Assembly (NCBI RefSeq): GCF_001750725.1
Contig: NZ_CP017279.1
Location: 3,348,001-3,412,000 of the forward strand
Source: Enterobacter ludwigii
Lineage (GTDB): Bacteria; Pseudomonadota; Gammaproteobacteria; Enterobacterales; Enterobacteriaceae
Length of the DNA stretch: 64,000 nt
Direction of reading: 5' to 3'
Shown here: positions 1 through 8,950 of the stretch, piece by piece
How the letters are laid out: every line of letters begins with the position of its first letter
Numbering within the stretch: position 1 is the stretch's first letter
Notes under the pieces: model-generated
Databases searched by the model: none
The model's input: only the letters and a program-made list of their open reading frames with translations
Told to the model about the DNA's origin: nothing
Translations under genes and position numbers: made by a program

Positions 1-93
1 AATGCCGGGAATGGCCTGCATGGCGTCGGTGAGCGACGGCAGAGTATGCAGGACATCGCCCATGGAAGAGGTTTTAACGATCAATACCCGCAT
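1..93 (-). CDS. waaC: ADP-heptose:LPS heptosyltransferase I, N-terminal fragment (waaC, cut by window edge)
   Basis: Only the first 31 codons are present, read leftward from the ATG at 91-93. They encode MRVLIVKTSSMGDVLHTL and onward, the typical start of heptosyltransferase I, with the Gly-Asp pair (GDVLHTLP) near residue 13 that holds the catalytic base in GT9 enzymes. The enzyme adds the first L,D-heptose to Kdo of lipid A on the cytoplasmic face of the inner membrane. It begins 3 bases after the waaF stop codon (97-99), so the two are surely co-transcribed and probably translationally coupled. The order hldD-waaF-waaC is that of other enterics. The rest of the gene lies left of the window. 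Confidence 0.9.
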   Translation of the reverse strand, partial: MRVLIVKTSSMGDVLHTLPSLTDAMQAIPGI

Positions 94-96
94 CCG

Positions 97-1143
97 TTAT
101 CCTTCTTCACTCAACAGCAGCTCGTTGAGCTCTTCAAGGACACACTCGGGCGTGATGTCGATCAGGCTCTGGTGATAGCCTTCAGCCGCATCGCCTTTTC
201 GCACCTTGTGATAACCGCTGATCAGACGTATGACGCGCGCTTTATGAGAAAGCGGTGGCGTAAAGTCAGGGCTGCTGGGGCCATACAGAGCAACCAGCGG
301 CCGGTTGAGCGCAGCGGCGACGTGCATCAGGCCTGAGTCGTTGGTGACGACGGCTTTACAGGCGGCAAGTAAAACTACTGCCTGTTCCAGCTGGGTTTCC
401 CCTGCCAGATTACGGCACCATGCCTGCTGTTCTGTATTCAGCGAAGCCAGAATTTCGTTACCCGCCTCGTGGTCTTTCGCCGAGCCAAACAACACGACCT
501 GATTACCTTCATCGATCAGCTGTTTTGCCAGCTCAGCGTAATGATAATGCGGCCAGCGTTTTGCCGGGCCGAACTCTGCTCCCGGGCAGAAACCGATCAT
601 AGGGCGTTCTGATGAAATTCCAAACGCGTTGCAGGTGTGGGATTTCTCACCGTCGTTGACCTGGAGCTGGGGCCAGAGCAGCGGTTGCGGCAGATCTTTT
701 GCGCTGCGCATCACGCCTTTGTCATAGGCCAGCGCGACGTAGCGCTCGACCATAAGTGGCCAGGCGTCTTTATCGAGCACGCGCGCGTCGTTCAGCAGAC
801 CGTAGCGCATTTCTCCACGCCAGCCGGTGCGATGGGGGACGCCCGCAAAGAAGGGTACAAGGGCTGATTTAAAGGAGTTAGGCAGGACATAGGCGCGGTC
901 ATAGCGCTTTTCGCGCAGGCTATGGCCGAGCTTGCGACGTTCACCAATTTCCAGCGCGCCGTGGCCGAGCGGCATTGGGATCGCCTCGTTAACTTCCGGC
1001 ATACGCGATAACAACGGACGGCACCAGGCAGGTGCCATCACGTCAATTATCGCCTGGGGATAACGCGCCTTGAGCGTGCGATAGAGACTTTGCGACATCA
1101 TCATGTCGCCCACCCATGACGGGCCGATCACCAGAATTTTCAT
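97..1143 (-). CDS. waaF: ADP-heptose:LPS heptosyltransferase II (WaaF/RfaF)
   Basis: This 348-residue GT9 glycosyltransferase transfers the second L-glycero-D-manno-heptose to the LPS inner core, acting in the cytoplasm at the inner membrane. The N-terminal Rossmann half starts MKILVIGPSWVGDMMMSQ, with the conserved Asp at residue 13. The C-terminal half carries the nucleotide-sugar segments FCPGAEFGPAKRWP (about 185-198) and NDSGLMHVAAA (268-278). The length equals the E. coli protein. It starts 2 bases after the hldD stop and ends 3 bases before waaC, the middle gene of a tight three-gene inner-core operon. Nothing looks altered or broken. Confidence 0.97.
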   Translation of the reverse strand: MKILVIGPSWVGDMMMSQSLYRTLKARYPQAIIDVMAPAWCRPLLSRMPEVNEAIPMPLGHGALEIGERRKLGHSLREKRYDRAYVLPNSFKSALVPFFAGVPHRTGWRGEMRYGLLNDARVLDKDAWPLMVERYVALAYDKGVMRSAKDLPQPLLWPQLQVNDGEKSHTCNAFGISSERPMIGFCPGAEFGPAKRWPHYHYAELAKQLIDEGNQVVLFGSAKDHEAGNEILASLNTEQQAWCRNLAGETQLEQAVVLLAACKAVVTNDSGLMHVAAALNRPLVALYGPSSPDFTPPLSHKARVIRLISGYHKVRKGDAAEGYHQSLIDITPECVLEELNELLLSEEG

Positions 1144-1145
1144 AC

Positions 1146-2078
1146 TTACGCGTCGCGGTTCAGCCAGGCCATATATTCCGTTACGCCTTCGGCAACGGTC
1201 TTGAACGGTTTGTCGTAACCCGCTGCACGCAGGTTGGTCAAATCCGCCTGCGTGAAGGCCTGGTAACGACCTTTCAGTTTGTCCGGGAACGGAATGTATT
1301 CAATGCTGCCTTTTTTGTGGTACGCCAGGGTGGCGTCCGCCACGGCCTGGAAGGATTCCGCACGGCCTGTCCCCAGGTTAAAGATACCGGAGACGCCGTT
1401 TTCCCAGAACCACAGGTTCACTGCCGCCACGTCGCCTACGTAGACGAAGTCACGCTTGAAGCCGTCACTGCCTTCAAACAGTTTCGGGCTTTCGCCATTG
1501 TTCAGCTGCGTGTTCAGGTGGAACGCGACGCTCGCCATGCTCCCTTTGTGGCCTTCGCGCGGTCCGTACACGTTGAAGTAACGGAAACCCACAATCTGGG
1601 AATTGGCTTCAGGCAGAACCTGACGCACGTATTCATCGAACAGGAATTTGGAGTAGCCATAGACGTTCAGCGGCTGCTCATATTCGCGGGATTCGATGAA
1701 GTCTGACGTACGGCCACCGTAGGTTGCTGCAGAAGAGGCGTACAGGAACGGAATTTCACGCTCCAGGCAGTAATGCAGGATCTCTTTAGAGTACTGATAG
1801 TTATTGTCCATCATGTACTTGCCGTCCCACTCGGTGGTGGAAGAGCATGCACCTTCGTGGAAGATGGCTTCGATCTCGCCGAACTCTTCACCTGCCATAA
1901 TCTGGATAAGGAAGTCTTCTTTATCCATATAGTCAGCGATGTTCAGATCCACCAGGTTTACAAACTTGGTGCCGTCTTTCAGGTTGTCCACCACCAGAAT
2001 GTCGGTGATGCCTTTGTCATTGAGGGCCTTAACAATGTTGCTGCCGATAAAGCCCGCGCCGCCGGTAACGATGATCAT
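1146..2078 (-). CDS. hldD: ADP-L-glycero-D-manno-heptose 6-epimerase (HldD/RfaD)
   Basis: HldD converts ADP-D-glycero-D-manno-heptose to the L,D form, the donor used by WaaC and WaaF encoded just downstream. It is an extended SDR enzyme: the NADP-binding motif TGGAGFIG lies at residues 5-12, and the catalytic pair Tyr140/Lys144 is in VYGYSK. The open frame extends to 2342, but the start chosen is the ATG at 2078. That gives 310 residues, the usual length, and begins MIIVTGG directly at the first beta strand. The extra 88 residues upstream look like non-coding sequence. Its 5' leader contains a short hairpin, listed separately. Confidence 0.97.
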   Translation of the reverse strand: MIIVTGGAGFIGSNIVKALNDKGITDILVVDNLKDGTKFVNLVDLNIADYMDKEDFLIQIMAGEEFGEIEAIFHEGACSSTTEWDGKYMMDNNYQYSKEILHYCLEREIPFLYASSAATYGGRTSDFIESREYEQPLNVYGYSKFLFDEYVRQVLPEANSQIVGFRYFNVYGPREGHKGSMASVAFHLNTQLNNGESPKLFEGSDGFKRDFVYVGDVAAVNLWFWENGVSGIFNLGTGRAESFQAVADATLAYHKKGSIEYIPFPDKLKGRYQAFTQADLTNLRAAGYDKPFKTVAEGVTEYMAWLNRDA

Positions 2079-2101
2079 AACTGTAACCTTTGAAGTGTGG
2101 A

Positions 2102-2121
2102 GTCCGGGGACAATCCCGGAC
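2102..2121 (-). promoter_or_regulatory. Hairpin in the hldD leader
   Basis: GTCCGGG (2102-2108) and CCCGGAC (2115-2121) form a perfect 7-bp stem with a 6-nt loop, 24 nt before the hldD start codon. There is no U run, so it is not an intrinsic terminator. It may stabilise the operon leader RNA or be a protein-binding dyad. The role is inferred only from symmetry and position. Confidence 0.35.
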
Positions 2122-2293
2122 GCTAATGTTCTTATCATATCATTAGTATGGCTGCCCTTCAGCCATTCACCGACATAGCGCAAGGGTACACGTGATTTAT
2201 GCTGCAAAAACGAGAAGAGATAATGTGTCATCTCGTCATGGCGGCCAGGGTTGGGTAATATGTGCCAAAATTTGCCGAGTCTGGAGAATTGCA

Positions 2294-3490
2294 ATGCGTG
2301 GTGATTTTTACAAACAGTTAAACAGCGACCTCGACACCGCACGTGCGGAAGGGTTGTTCAAAGAAGAGCGTATTATCACGTCTGCTCAGCAGGCGGACAT
2401 CACCGTTGCCGATGGCAGCCATGTGATCAACTTTTGTGCGAACAACTACTTAGGTCTTGCGAATCACCCTGAGCTGATTGCCGCGGCAAAACAAGGCATG
2501 GACACCCACGGTTTCGGTATGGCCTCCGTACGCTTTATCTGCGGTACGCAGGACAGCCATAAGCAGCTTGAGAAAAAGCTGGCGGACTTCCTGGGGATGG
2601 AAGATGCGATCCTGTACTCCTCGTGCTTCGACGCCAACGGTGGTCTGTTTGAGACGCTGCTCGGCGCAGAAGATGCCATTATCTCCGACGCCCTGAACCA
2701 CGCTTCTATCATTGACGGTGTGCGCCTGTGTAAAGCGAAGCGCTTCCGCTACGCCAACAACGACATGGTTGAACTGGAAGCGCGCCTGAAAGAAGCGCGT
2801 GAAGCAGGCGCCCGCCATGTGCTGATCGCCACCGACGGCGTGTTCTCTATGGATGGCGTGATTGCCAACCTGAAGGGCGTGTGCGACCTGGCAGACAAAT
2901 ACGATGCGCTGGTGATGGTTGATGATTCACACGCCGTCGGTTTTGTTGGTGAGAACGGCCGTGGATCTCACGAATACTGTGACGTAATGGGTCGCGTGGA
3001 CATTATCACCGGTACGCTGGGTAAAGCGCTCGGCGGCGCGTCAGGGGGTTATACTGCTGCGCGTAAAGAGGTGGTTGAGTGGCTGCGCCAGCGTTCCCGT
3101 CCGTACCTGTTCTCCAACTCGCTGGCGCCGGCGATCGTTGCCGCATCCATTAAAGTCCTGGAAATGGTGGAGTCTGGCGCTGAGCTGCGCGACCGTCTGT
3201 GGTCAAACGCCCGCCTGTTCCGTGAAAAAATGGGTGCCGCAGGGTTTACGCTCGCCGGTGCCGATCACGCCATTATCCCGGTGATGCTGGGCGATGCGGT
3301 TGTGGCGCAGAATTTTGCCCGCGAGCTGCAGAAAGAAGGAATTTACGTTACCGGGTTCTTCTTCCCGGTGGTACCAAAAGGCCAGGCGCGTATCCGCACC
3401 CAGATGTCTGCGGCACATTCGCCTGAACAAATTGAACGTGCGGTGGAAGCCTTTACCCGCATCGGCAAACAGCTGGGCGTAATTGCCTGA
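2294..3490 (+). CDS. kbl: 2-amino-3-ketobutyrate CoA ligase (glycine C-acetyltransferase)
   Basis: Kbl cleaves 2-amino-3-oxobutyrate with CoA to glycine and acetyl-CoA, the second step of threonine degradation after Tdh. It is a PLP enzyme of the alpha-oxoamine synthase family. The Schiff-base lysine is Lys244 in [13 protein letters not shown], and the DDSHAVGF segment (210-217) holds the residues that contact the cofactor. The start is the ATG at 2294, with a GGAG ribosome site about 7 bases upstream; it gives 398 residues, matching E. coli. The frame reaches back to 2192, but that extension is not protein-like. tdh follows after 9 bases. hldD is divergent. Confidence 0.97.
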   Translation: MRGDFYKQLNSDLDTARAEGLFKEERIITSAQQADITVADGSHVINFCANNYLGLANHPELIAAAKQGMDTHGFGMASVRFICGTQDSHKQLEKKLADFLGMEDAILYSSCFDANGGLFETLLGAEDAIISDALNHASIIDGVRLCKAKRFRYANNDMVELEARLKEAREAGARHVLIATDGVFSMDGVIANLKGVCDLADKYDALVMVDDSHAVGFVGENGRGSHEYCDVMGRVDIITGTLGKALGGASGGYTAARKEVVEWLRQRSRPYLFSNSLAPAIVAASIKVLEMVESGAELRDRLWSNARLFREKMGAAGFTLAGADHAIIPVMLGDAVVAQNFARELQKEGIYVTGFFFPVVPKGQARIRTQMSAAHSPEQIERAVEAFTRIGKQLGVIA

Positions 3491-3499
3491 GGACGTGTG

Positions 3500-4525
3500 A
3501 TGAAAGCGTTATCCAAACTGAAAGCGGAAGAAGGGATTTGGATGACCGACGTGCCGGAGCCGGAAGTCGGTCATAACGATCTGCTGATCAAAATTCGTAA
3601 AACCGCCATTTGCGGCACTGACGTTCATATCTACAACTGGGACCAGTGGTCGCAGAAAACCATTCCGGTACCGATGGTCGTGGGCCACGAATATGTCGGC
3701 GAAGTGGTGGGCATGGGTCAGGAAGTAAAAGGCTTCAACATTGGCGACCGCGTCTCGGGTGAAGGTCATATTACCTGTGGTCACTGCCGTAACTGCCGCG
3801 GTGGACGCACGCACCTGTGCCGCAACACAATCGGCGTGGGCGTGAACCGTCCGGGCTGCTTCGCAGAATACCTGGTGATCCCGGCGTTTAACGCGTTCAA
3901 AATCCCGGATAACATTTCTGACGATCTGGCCTCTATCTTTGATCCCTTCGGCAACGCGGTACACACGGCGCTCTCTTTCGACCTGGTCGGCGAAGATGTG
4001 CTGGTTTCCGGCGCGGGTCCCATCGGGATTATGGCTGCCGCGGTGGCGAAGCACGTTGGTGCCCGCAATGTGGTGATTACCGATGTGAACGAGTATCGCC
4101 TGTCTCTGGCGCGCAAAATGGGTGTGACCCGCGCGGTGGATGTCTCTAAAGAGAGCCTGAGCGACGTGATGGAAGAGCTGGGCATGACCGAAGGTTTTGA
4201 CGTGGGTCTTGAGATGTCCGGCGCACCACCGGCGTTTCGCACCATGCTGGACACCATGAACCACGGCGGACGTATTGCGATGCTGGGCATTCCACCGTCT
4301 GATATGTCTATCGACTGGAACAAGGTTATCTTCAAGGGGCTGTTCATCAAAGGTATCTACGGCCGCGAGATGTTCGAAACCTGGTACAAGATGGCGGCAC
4401 TGATCCAGTCTGGTCTGGACCTGTCTCCGATTATCACCCATCGCTTCTCCATCGATGAGTTCCAGGAAGGCTTTGACGCGATGCGCTCTGGCCAGTCCGG
4501 GAAGGTTATCCTGAGCTGGGATTAG
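3500..4525 (+). CDS. tdh: L-threonine 3-dehydrogenase
   Basis: Tdh oxidises L-threonine with NAD+ to 2-amino-3-oxobutyrate, which Kbl then cleaves. It is a zinc-dependent medium-chain dehydrogenase. Catalytic-zinc ligands are visible at Cys38 (ICGTD) and His63-Glu64 (GHE). The structural zinc is held by Cys93, Cys96, Cys99 and Cys107. The NAD-binding GAGPIG motif lies near residue 172. The ATG at 3500 gives 341 residues as in E. coli; an in-frame GTG one codon earlier is possible but less likely. It is the last gene of the kbl-tdh operon and is followed at once by a strong terminator. Confidence 0.97.
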   Translation: MKALSKLKAEEGIWMTDVPEPEVGHNDLLIKIRKTAICGTDVHIYNWDQWSQKTIPVPMVVGHEYVGEVVGMGQEVKGFNIGDRVSGEGHITCGHCRNCRGGRTHLCRNTIGVGVNRPGCFAEYLVIPAFNAFKIPDNISDDLASIFDPFGNAVHTALSFDLVGEDVLVSGAGPIGIMAAAVAKHVGARNVVITDVNEYRLSLARKMGVTRAVDVSKESLSDVMEELGMTEGFDVGLEMSGAPPAFRTMLDTMNHGGRIAMLGIPPSDMSIDWNKVIFKGLFIKGIYGREMFETWYKMAALIQSGLDLSPIITHRFSIDEFQEGFDAMRSGQSGKVILSWD

Positions 4526-4529
4526 TCAT

Positions 4530-4557
4530 AAAAAAAGGGGCCTCAGGCCCCTTTTTT
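4530..4557. terminator. Bidirectional intrinsic terminator between tdh and the 4556-5476 gene
   Basis: A run of A, then AAGGGGCC-TCA-GGCCCCTT, then a run of T. The GC-rich stem has a 3-base loop and is flanked by an A tract on one side and a T tract on the other, so it can terminate both converging transcripts. The stop codon of the minus-strand gene (4556-4558) lies inside the T tract. Confidence 0.9.
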
Positions 4558-5476
4558 ACTGGTTCTTCTTCTCTTCGTCTGTCAGGTAACGCACCTTTCG
4601 CGTGTAATCCTGACCTTTGAACTGCAGCTTATTGTCTGGTGACTCAAGATACTTCTGCCATTCGGACAGCGGGAAACCGCCGTGTGCGCCAATGACCTCT
4701 TTCGGTACCACAGCCTCTTGTCCGCCAATTTTCTTAGAGACCGGCCAGTTCATCCAGTCACCCAGATTGACCGTTTTCACATCCAGCATATCCAGAAGTG
4801 CGGCGAGCGGAAGCTGATCGGTTGGGGGCTGATTATCTTCCATTAGCTCCCAGGTATCCTGGAACAGGGTCAACCACAGCGGGCAAATGCGTCGCCACGT
4901 CTTTTGGGTTGCTGCGAGGAAAGCGCCGTTAACGTGATCGACAAGATAAGGGCGCACCGTCTCTTTGTAATAGGCGGGCACTTTCTCCGCGGGAGCGCCA
5001 TCGAGTTTGGCGATCATCTTACCCTGACGGAAGCTGGAGTAGATGTGCATATCGGCCATGTTGATCTCAGGCATTTTGAGCAGATTGAGATCGGAGTCGA
5101 TCATCAAAACGCCTTCACCCCGGGCCTGTAGCGGCGCATTGAGCTTCACCAGACGGCTAAGATAGATCTGCTTGTAGCGGTAACTCTCTTCTCGTTTAGG
5201 AAGCGTGAGTGTCACTACGCGAGTTTTAGGGGGAAGCACCCCGAAAGCAGATTCTGGCTGATCGCTGACAATCACGATCTCGCTGACGCCGGTGGCATAA
5301 CGCTCAGCAAAAGTTGCCGACAGTAACGCCTCTTCAACAAAATCAGCGCCGGTGCAAGGAATGACGATGGAGTCAACGGCAACAAGATTGCCCGTTACCG
5401 GCAGGGAACGGTACGGAATGTTATGTCGTCCGGTAATATGACGATAGCGAGCGTTAAGGAATTTAAACATGTTCAT
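4556..5476 (-). CDS. Putative GT-A-type glycosyltransferase, specificity unknown
   Basis: I do not recognise a named family member in these 306 residues. What is visible is a GT-A-like plan: an N-terminal beta strand DSIVIPCTGADF (35-46), a second strand EIVIVSD, and an Asp-Ser-Asp (127-129) at the end of strand GVLMIDSD, the position where GT-A enzymes bind metal and sugar nucleotide. There is no signal peptide or membrane segment, so it should act in the cytoplasm. It lies 9 bases after a GT4-family gene, and the pair occupies the place between tdh and yibQ where E. coli has waaH (yibD). I infer a role in LPS core or another surface glycan. M1 and M3 are both plausible starts. Confidence 0.6.
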   Translation of the reverse strand: MNMFKFLNARYRHITGRHNIPYRSLPVTGNLVAVDSIVIPCTGADFVEEALLSATFAERYATGVSEIVIVSDQPESAFGVLPPKTRVVTLTLPKREESYRYKQIYLSRLVKLNAPLQARGEGVLMIDSDLNLLKMPEINMADMHIYSSFRQGKMIAKLDGAPAEKVPAYYKETVRPYLVDHVNGAFLAATQKTWRRICPLWLTLFQDTWELMEDNQPPTDQLPLAALLDMLDVKTVNLGDWMNWPVSKKIGGQEAVVPKEVIGAHGGFPLSEWQKYLESPDNKLQFKGQDYTRKVRYLTDEEKKNQ

Positions 5477-5485
5477 CTCGTGTGA

Positions 5486-6691
5486 TTATTTTGCGCCAAG
5501 TACCGCTTCGACGCCGCTAACATACTGTTCAATGGCATAGGTTCCACAGACATTCTGACGGGCAGCCAAAGCCAGGCGTGCGCGCAGATCGGCATCTTTC
5601 CAGATGCTCTCAAGATGCGCGGCAAGCTGTAAAACGTCGCCCCAGGGGAACAAGAGTCCCGTCGACCCTGGGTCAATTAATTCCGCTGTCCCGGTCACCT
5701 GCGAGCCAATGACAGGGATATTAAGCAACATGGCTTCCAGCACGACGCGAGGTAATCCTTCGCTCTGTGAGGCTAAAATAAAAGCGTCAAATGTCGCAAG
5801 GTAATCAAAGGGGGTATTCTGGAATCCCGTGAAGATGACCTGCTTCTCAATACCCAATGCGGTGGCCTGAGCAATTAATGCGTCGCGTTCGCCACCTTCA
5901 CCGACTAACACCATCTTCCATTTTGCGTCAGGGTTCTTCTGACTGAACTGCGCCAGCGCCTCCAGAGTATGATGGTTTGCTTTGCGGGGGATCAGTGACC
6001 CCACGCTACCGAAAACGAAAGTATCGTCATCAATGTTCAGCCGCTGGCGCATTGCACGTCGGTCTGGCAGGGGCTGGTGGATGTCGATTGCATTGTTTAC
6101 AGTTGTGCAGAGCTCAGGGCGAACCCCATTCTGAAGTAAAACACGCTCAACGCCGTGGGAGACCGCGATGATTTTTGTGGCATGGTCATTAACCAGCCTG
6201 ACCAGCGGCGGCGTCATGACAGGTTCGATGCGGCAGTGCTGAATTAACCGCACATGCTGTTTTGCACCGGCTAAATACCCTTCTTCATTTGAGCCAGGCT
6301 GATTGTTCATATACAGCGTATCGAATCCGCCTTCACTGAGCAGCGTTGCAATTCTGCGAACATTGGGCCGAATACGCCAGAGCGTATCGATATGACGCGT
6401 AAAGGCCTTACGCCCCCGGCGCGAGAAGAAAAGGAGACTGCGGCCCAGCTCTTTCGCAAGTTTCGCCCATACGGGCTGCCGTGGCTGAGGGATCACAATT
6501 AAGGGAATGCCGATACTGTCCAGCACTTGGCCGATCGTTTGCCCTTCGGCACGGCTGTAATCACTGTAAAAACAGCAGGTGATATCAAACTTCTCGCGGT
6601 CAATCCGCTTCAGAAGTTCGAGCATGCTGTTGGTGCCACCGCCCCACTCTTTGCCGGTATCGAGGAGCAGTATTTTGTGTCGTTGCAGCAT
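5486..6691 (-). CDS. GT4-family glycosyltransferase, probable surface-glycan (LPS core) enzyme
   Basis: This 401-residue protein has the two-domain GT-B layout. The N-terminal half has KILLLDTGKEWGGGTNSML (6-24), the donor/acceptor loop of GT4 enzymes. The C-terminal half has FGSVGSLIPRKANH (227-240) and VLVGEGGER (261-269). The retaining-enzyme E-x7-E signature is Glu311 to Glu319, within SEGLPRVVLEAM. No membrane segment is visible, which suits a peripheral cytoplasmic enzyme. The start ATG at 6691 has an AAGG ribosome site 7 bases upstream. It is the first of two glycosyltransferase-like genes placed between yibQ and tdh, next to the LPS core genes. The sugar transferred cannot be told from sequence. 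Confidence 0.85.
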   Translation of the reverse strand: MLQRHKILLLDTGKEWGGGTNSMLELLKRIDREKFDITCCFYSDYSRAEGQTIGQVLDSIGIPLIVIPQPRQPVWAKLAKELGRSLLFFSRRGRKAFTRHIDTLWRIRPNVRRIATLLSEGGFDTLYMNNQPGSNEEGYLAGAKQHVRLIQHCRIEPVMTPPLVRLVNDHATKIIAVSHGVERVLLQNGVRPELCTTVNNAIDIHQPLPDRRAMRQRLNIDDDTFVFGSVGSLIPRKANHHTLEALAQFSQKNPDAKWKMVLVGEGGERDALIAQATALGIEKQVIFTGFQNTPFDYLATFDAFILASQSEGLPRVVLEAMLLNIPVIGSQVTGTAELIDPGSTGLLFPWGDVLQLAAHLESIWKDADLRARLALAARQNVCGTYAIEQYVSGVEAVLGAK

Positions 6692-6700
6692 CGTTCTACC

Positions 6701-7654
6701 TTAATCGCCTCTCACAGTCTGTTGCCGGGTAATATTCCAGCCCTGCCACTGGTGCTGGAAATATTGCACCAGTGTACTCTGGCTCACGCTCTCACTAAGC
6801 ACGGCAAAGAACCGCGTCGCGTAGACGGGTTCCGGCGGGCGTTTCGTTTTACACAGCGTCACACCCCTGAATGGATTGCGCGGCTGCGTTACCGGTGGCT
6901 GTGCATTGCCAGGACGCGACGTATCAACCTGTGGCTCATTCAGCAGATCGCCAGGACGAACCAGCGTAATATCAGAGGGCAATGTCGGCAGCATCTGCTG
7001 CAGAACGCGAACGGTAGACGGGTGCGGGTGGCCGATAGCAATAGCCGAGCCATTGCGTCGTGCTAGCTGTACGGCGCGATTGAACTGCCCGCGGATATCC
7101 GCGTCGTTCTGGGTGTCATCGAGGAACACCTTGCGCTTTATTACCTTCACGCCTGTACCCTGCGCGGCACGCATCGCCTGGCTGTTGCCGATGGTCATGC
7201 TGTCGAGGAAATAGAGGTTATAGCGCTCCAGCGACTGCATCACTTTGAGCATCCCGTACAGGCTGGAGGTCATCGCGCTGCCCATGTGGTTGTTCAGCCC
7301 GACGGCGTACGGCACTTTATTGTAAGCATCGCGAATGATGCGATCGATCTCATCGCTGCTCATATCAGGACGCAAAGTATCTTTTTCCAGCGGCTGCTTG
7401 CTGAGCGGTGCCATCGGCAGATGGATGAGAACCTGATGGCCGCTGTTATGCGCTTTGATCGCCATTTCACGCGCGTGCGGCGCATTCGGGAGGACGGCGA
7501 CAGAGATGGCGGCCGGCATCGCCAGCACCTGATTCTCGGTGTGCGGACGATAACCGAAGTCATCAATCACTATCGCGAGTTTGCCAGCGTAGACCGGTGC
7601 TGCCAGCGCCAGTGCACTGGCGAAGGAGAGAACAATTCGACGAAATTGAAGCAA
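6701..7654 (-). CDS. yibQ: YibQ, divergent polysaccharide deacetylase-family protein (periplasmic)
   Basis: A 317-residue protein with an N-terminal signal peptide ending near PVYAG (about residue 24), then a carbohydrate-esterase-like domain. The metal-site motif appears as VIDDFGY near residue 30, LIHLPMAP near 97, and IAIGHPHP near 203. These are the Asp and His clusters of the YibQ/DUF610 family, a diverged branch of the NodB/polysaccharide deacetylase fold. The substrate is unknown; linkage to envC points to the envelope or peptidoglycan. It starts 3 bases after the envC stop, as in E. coli. The C-terminus matches the E. coli protein up to QWQGW and then differs for the last dozen residues. 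Confidence 0.93.
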   Translation of the reverse strand: MLQFRRIVLSFASALALAAPVYAGKLAIVIDDFGYRPHTENQVLAMPAAISVAVLPNAPHAREMAIKAHNSGHQVLIHLPMAPLSKQPLEKDTLRPDMSSDEIDRIIRDAYNKVPYAVGLNNHMGSAMTSSLYGMLKVMQSLERYNLYFLDSMTIGNSQAMRAAQGTGVKVIKRKVFLDDTQNDADIRGQFNRAVQLARRNGSAIAIGHPHPSTVRVLQQMLPTLPSDITLVRPGDLLNEPQVDTSRPGNAQPPVTQPRNPFRGVTLCKTKRPPEPVYATRFFAVLSESVSQSTLVQYFQHQWQGWNITRQQTVRGD

Positions 7655-7657
7655 AAC

Positions 7658-8941
7658 TTATCTTCCCAACCACGGCTGTGGATTGACCGCCTGACCCTGG
7701 CGACGAATTTCGAAATAGAGTGACGGGCGGCCCTGACCGCCACTGCTGCCCACGAGGGCGATGGGTTGGCCGGCGCGCACTTGAGTACCAACGCTGACCA
7801 GTGCGCTCTGGTTGTAGCCGTAAAGGCTCATATCGCCTTTACCGTGTTCCACCACTACCACAAGCCCGTAACCCTGCAGCCAGTCGGCCAGAATCACACG
7901 GCCATCGGCGATGGCTTTTACTTCGCTACCTTCTGACGCACCGATAACTATCCCTTTCCAACGTAGTTCACCCTGCAGCTGTTCGCCATAGCGATGCAGA
8001 ATTGTACCGCGTACGGGCCAGTAAGCCTGACCACGAGGGGAGCCTAAACCGCCGGTACGTGACATCAGGGAGCGTTCGCTTTCGCTTGGCTTGTAGGTCG
8101 TACCTTTGCGTGAGGCTTCCTGCTGCTTGTCGCGTACGGCCTGCGCTTCGCGGGCCTCTTTTTCGGCGCGCGCTTTCGCCGCCGCTTCCGCGCGGGCGAT
8201 ACTGTTACGCAGTTTCGATTCGTTGGCGCGCATTTCGCTCAGCTGGCTTTGGCCTTGCTGAATAGAGGACTCGAGACCGGAAAGGGTTTTCTTGCGCTCG
8301 TTGCGGGCCTGCTCGAGCTTCGCTTGTTGCGCCTGCTGTTCGTAGAGCAGCGTCTGTTGCTGGCTCTGCTTCTCTTCGAGCTCGGCTTTTTGCGTGGTGA
8401 CCTCTTCGCGCGTCTGTTTCAGCTGCGCGATAGTCTCCTGACGCGCCTGGTTCAGATAACCAAAGTAGGCCTGCAGACGCTGACCGCGCTGGCTCTCTTC
8501 ACCGCTGAGGATCAACTGAAGGCCCGTGTGCTCACCCTGGCGGAAAGCAGCATCAAGCTGTGCGGCAAGGTTGCGTTCCTGGGCATCACGCTGGCGTTCC
8601 AGTTTGGCAATCGACGCGTTCATTTCGTCGATCTGTTTATTCAACTGGGCGAGGGTGTTTTGCGTTTCACGTAATTTACGTGCGGCAGCGGAGATGGCTT
8701 CTTCCTGCTGCTTAAGCTGAGCGAGCAGAGCAGAGCGTTGCTGCTGTTGCTGGCGTACCGCACGCTCTTTCGCGGCGATATCGGCCTGAATGGATTTCAG
8801 CTGGTCACGGTCATCCGCGTGGGCGGATGCGGCGCACAGCAATACGCCAGCGCTGAGTGCGCTGGCGCAAAGCAGAGGTCTGACTGATAACCTAAGCGGC
8901 TTCACGACCCATGTGATTGAAAAAATCGCCTTTCCCCTCAT
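7658..8941 (-). CDS. envC: EnvC, murein hydrolase activator for cell division
   Basis: EnvC is a periplasmic divisome factor. It is recruited by FtsEX and switches on the amidases AmiA and AmiB to split septal peptidoglycan. Residues 1-42 form a signal peptide ending at SAHADD. A long coiled coil rich in Gln, Glu, Lys and Arg runs from about 45 to 280. A C-terminal LytM (M23-like) domain follows (about 300-427, RYGEQLQGELRWKG to the end). As in the family, this domain lacks a full zinc site and acts as an activator, not a hydrolase. 427 residues from ATG 8941; the shorter start used in some E. coli annotations has no Met here. gpmI lies 9 bases upstream. Confidence 0.96.
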   Translation of the reverse strand: MRGKAIFSITWVVKPLRLSVRPLLCASALSAGVLLCAASAHADDRDQLKSIQADIAAKERAVRQQQQQRSALLAQLKQQEEAISAAARKLRETQNTLAQLNKQIDEMNASIAKLERQRDAQERNLAAQLDAAFRQGEHTGLQLILSGEESQRGQRLQAYFGYLNQARQETIAQLKQTREEVTTQKAELEEKQSQQQTLLYEQQAQQAKLEQARNERKKTLSGLESSIQQGQSQLSEMRANESKLRNSIARAEAAAKARAEKEAREAQAVRDKQQEASRKGTTYKPSESERSLMSRTGGLGSPRGQAYWPVRGTILHRYGEQLQGELRWKGIVIGASEGSEVKAIADGRVILADWLQGYGLVVVVEHGKGDMSLYGYNQSALVSVGTQVRAGQPIALVGSSGGQGRPSLYFEIRRQGQAVNPQPWLGR

Positions 8942-8950
8942 GGGGAGCGA

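Noticed and set aside
3509..4441. A 310-codon open frame antisense to tdh
   Set aside because: Shadow of a high-GC, strongly biased gene. The protein is His/Arg/Val-rich without domains, and tdh itself is unmistakable.
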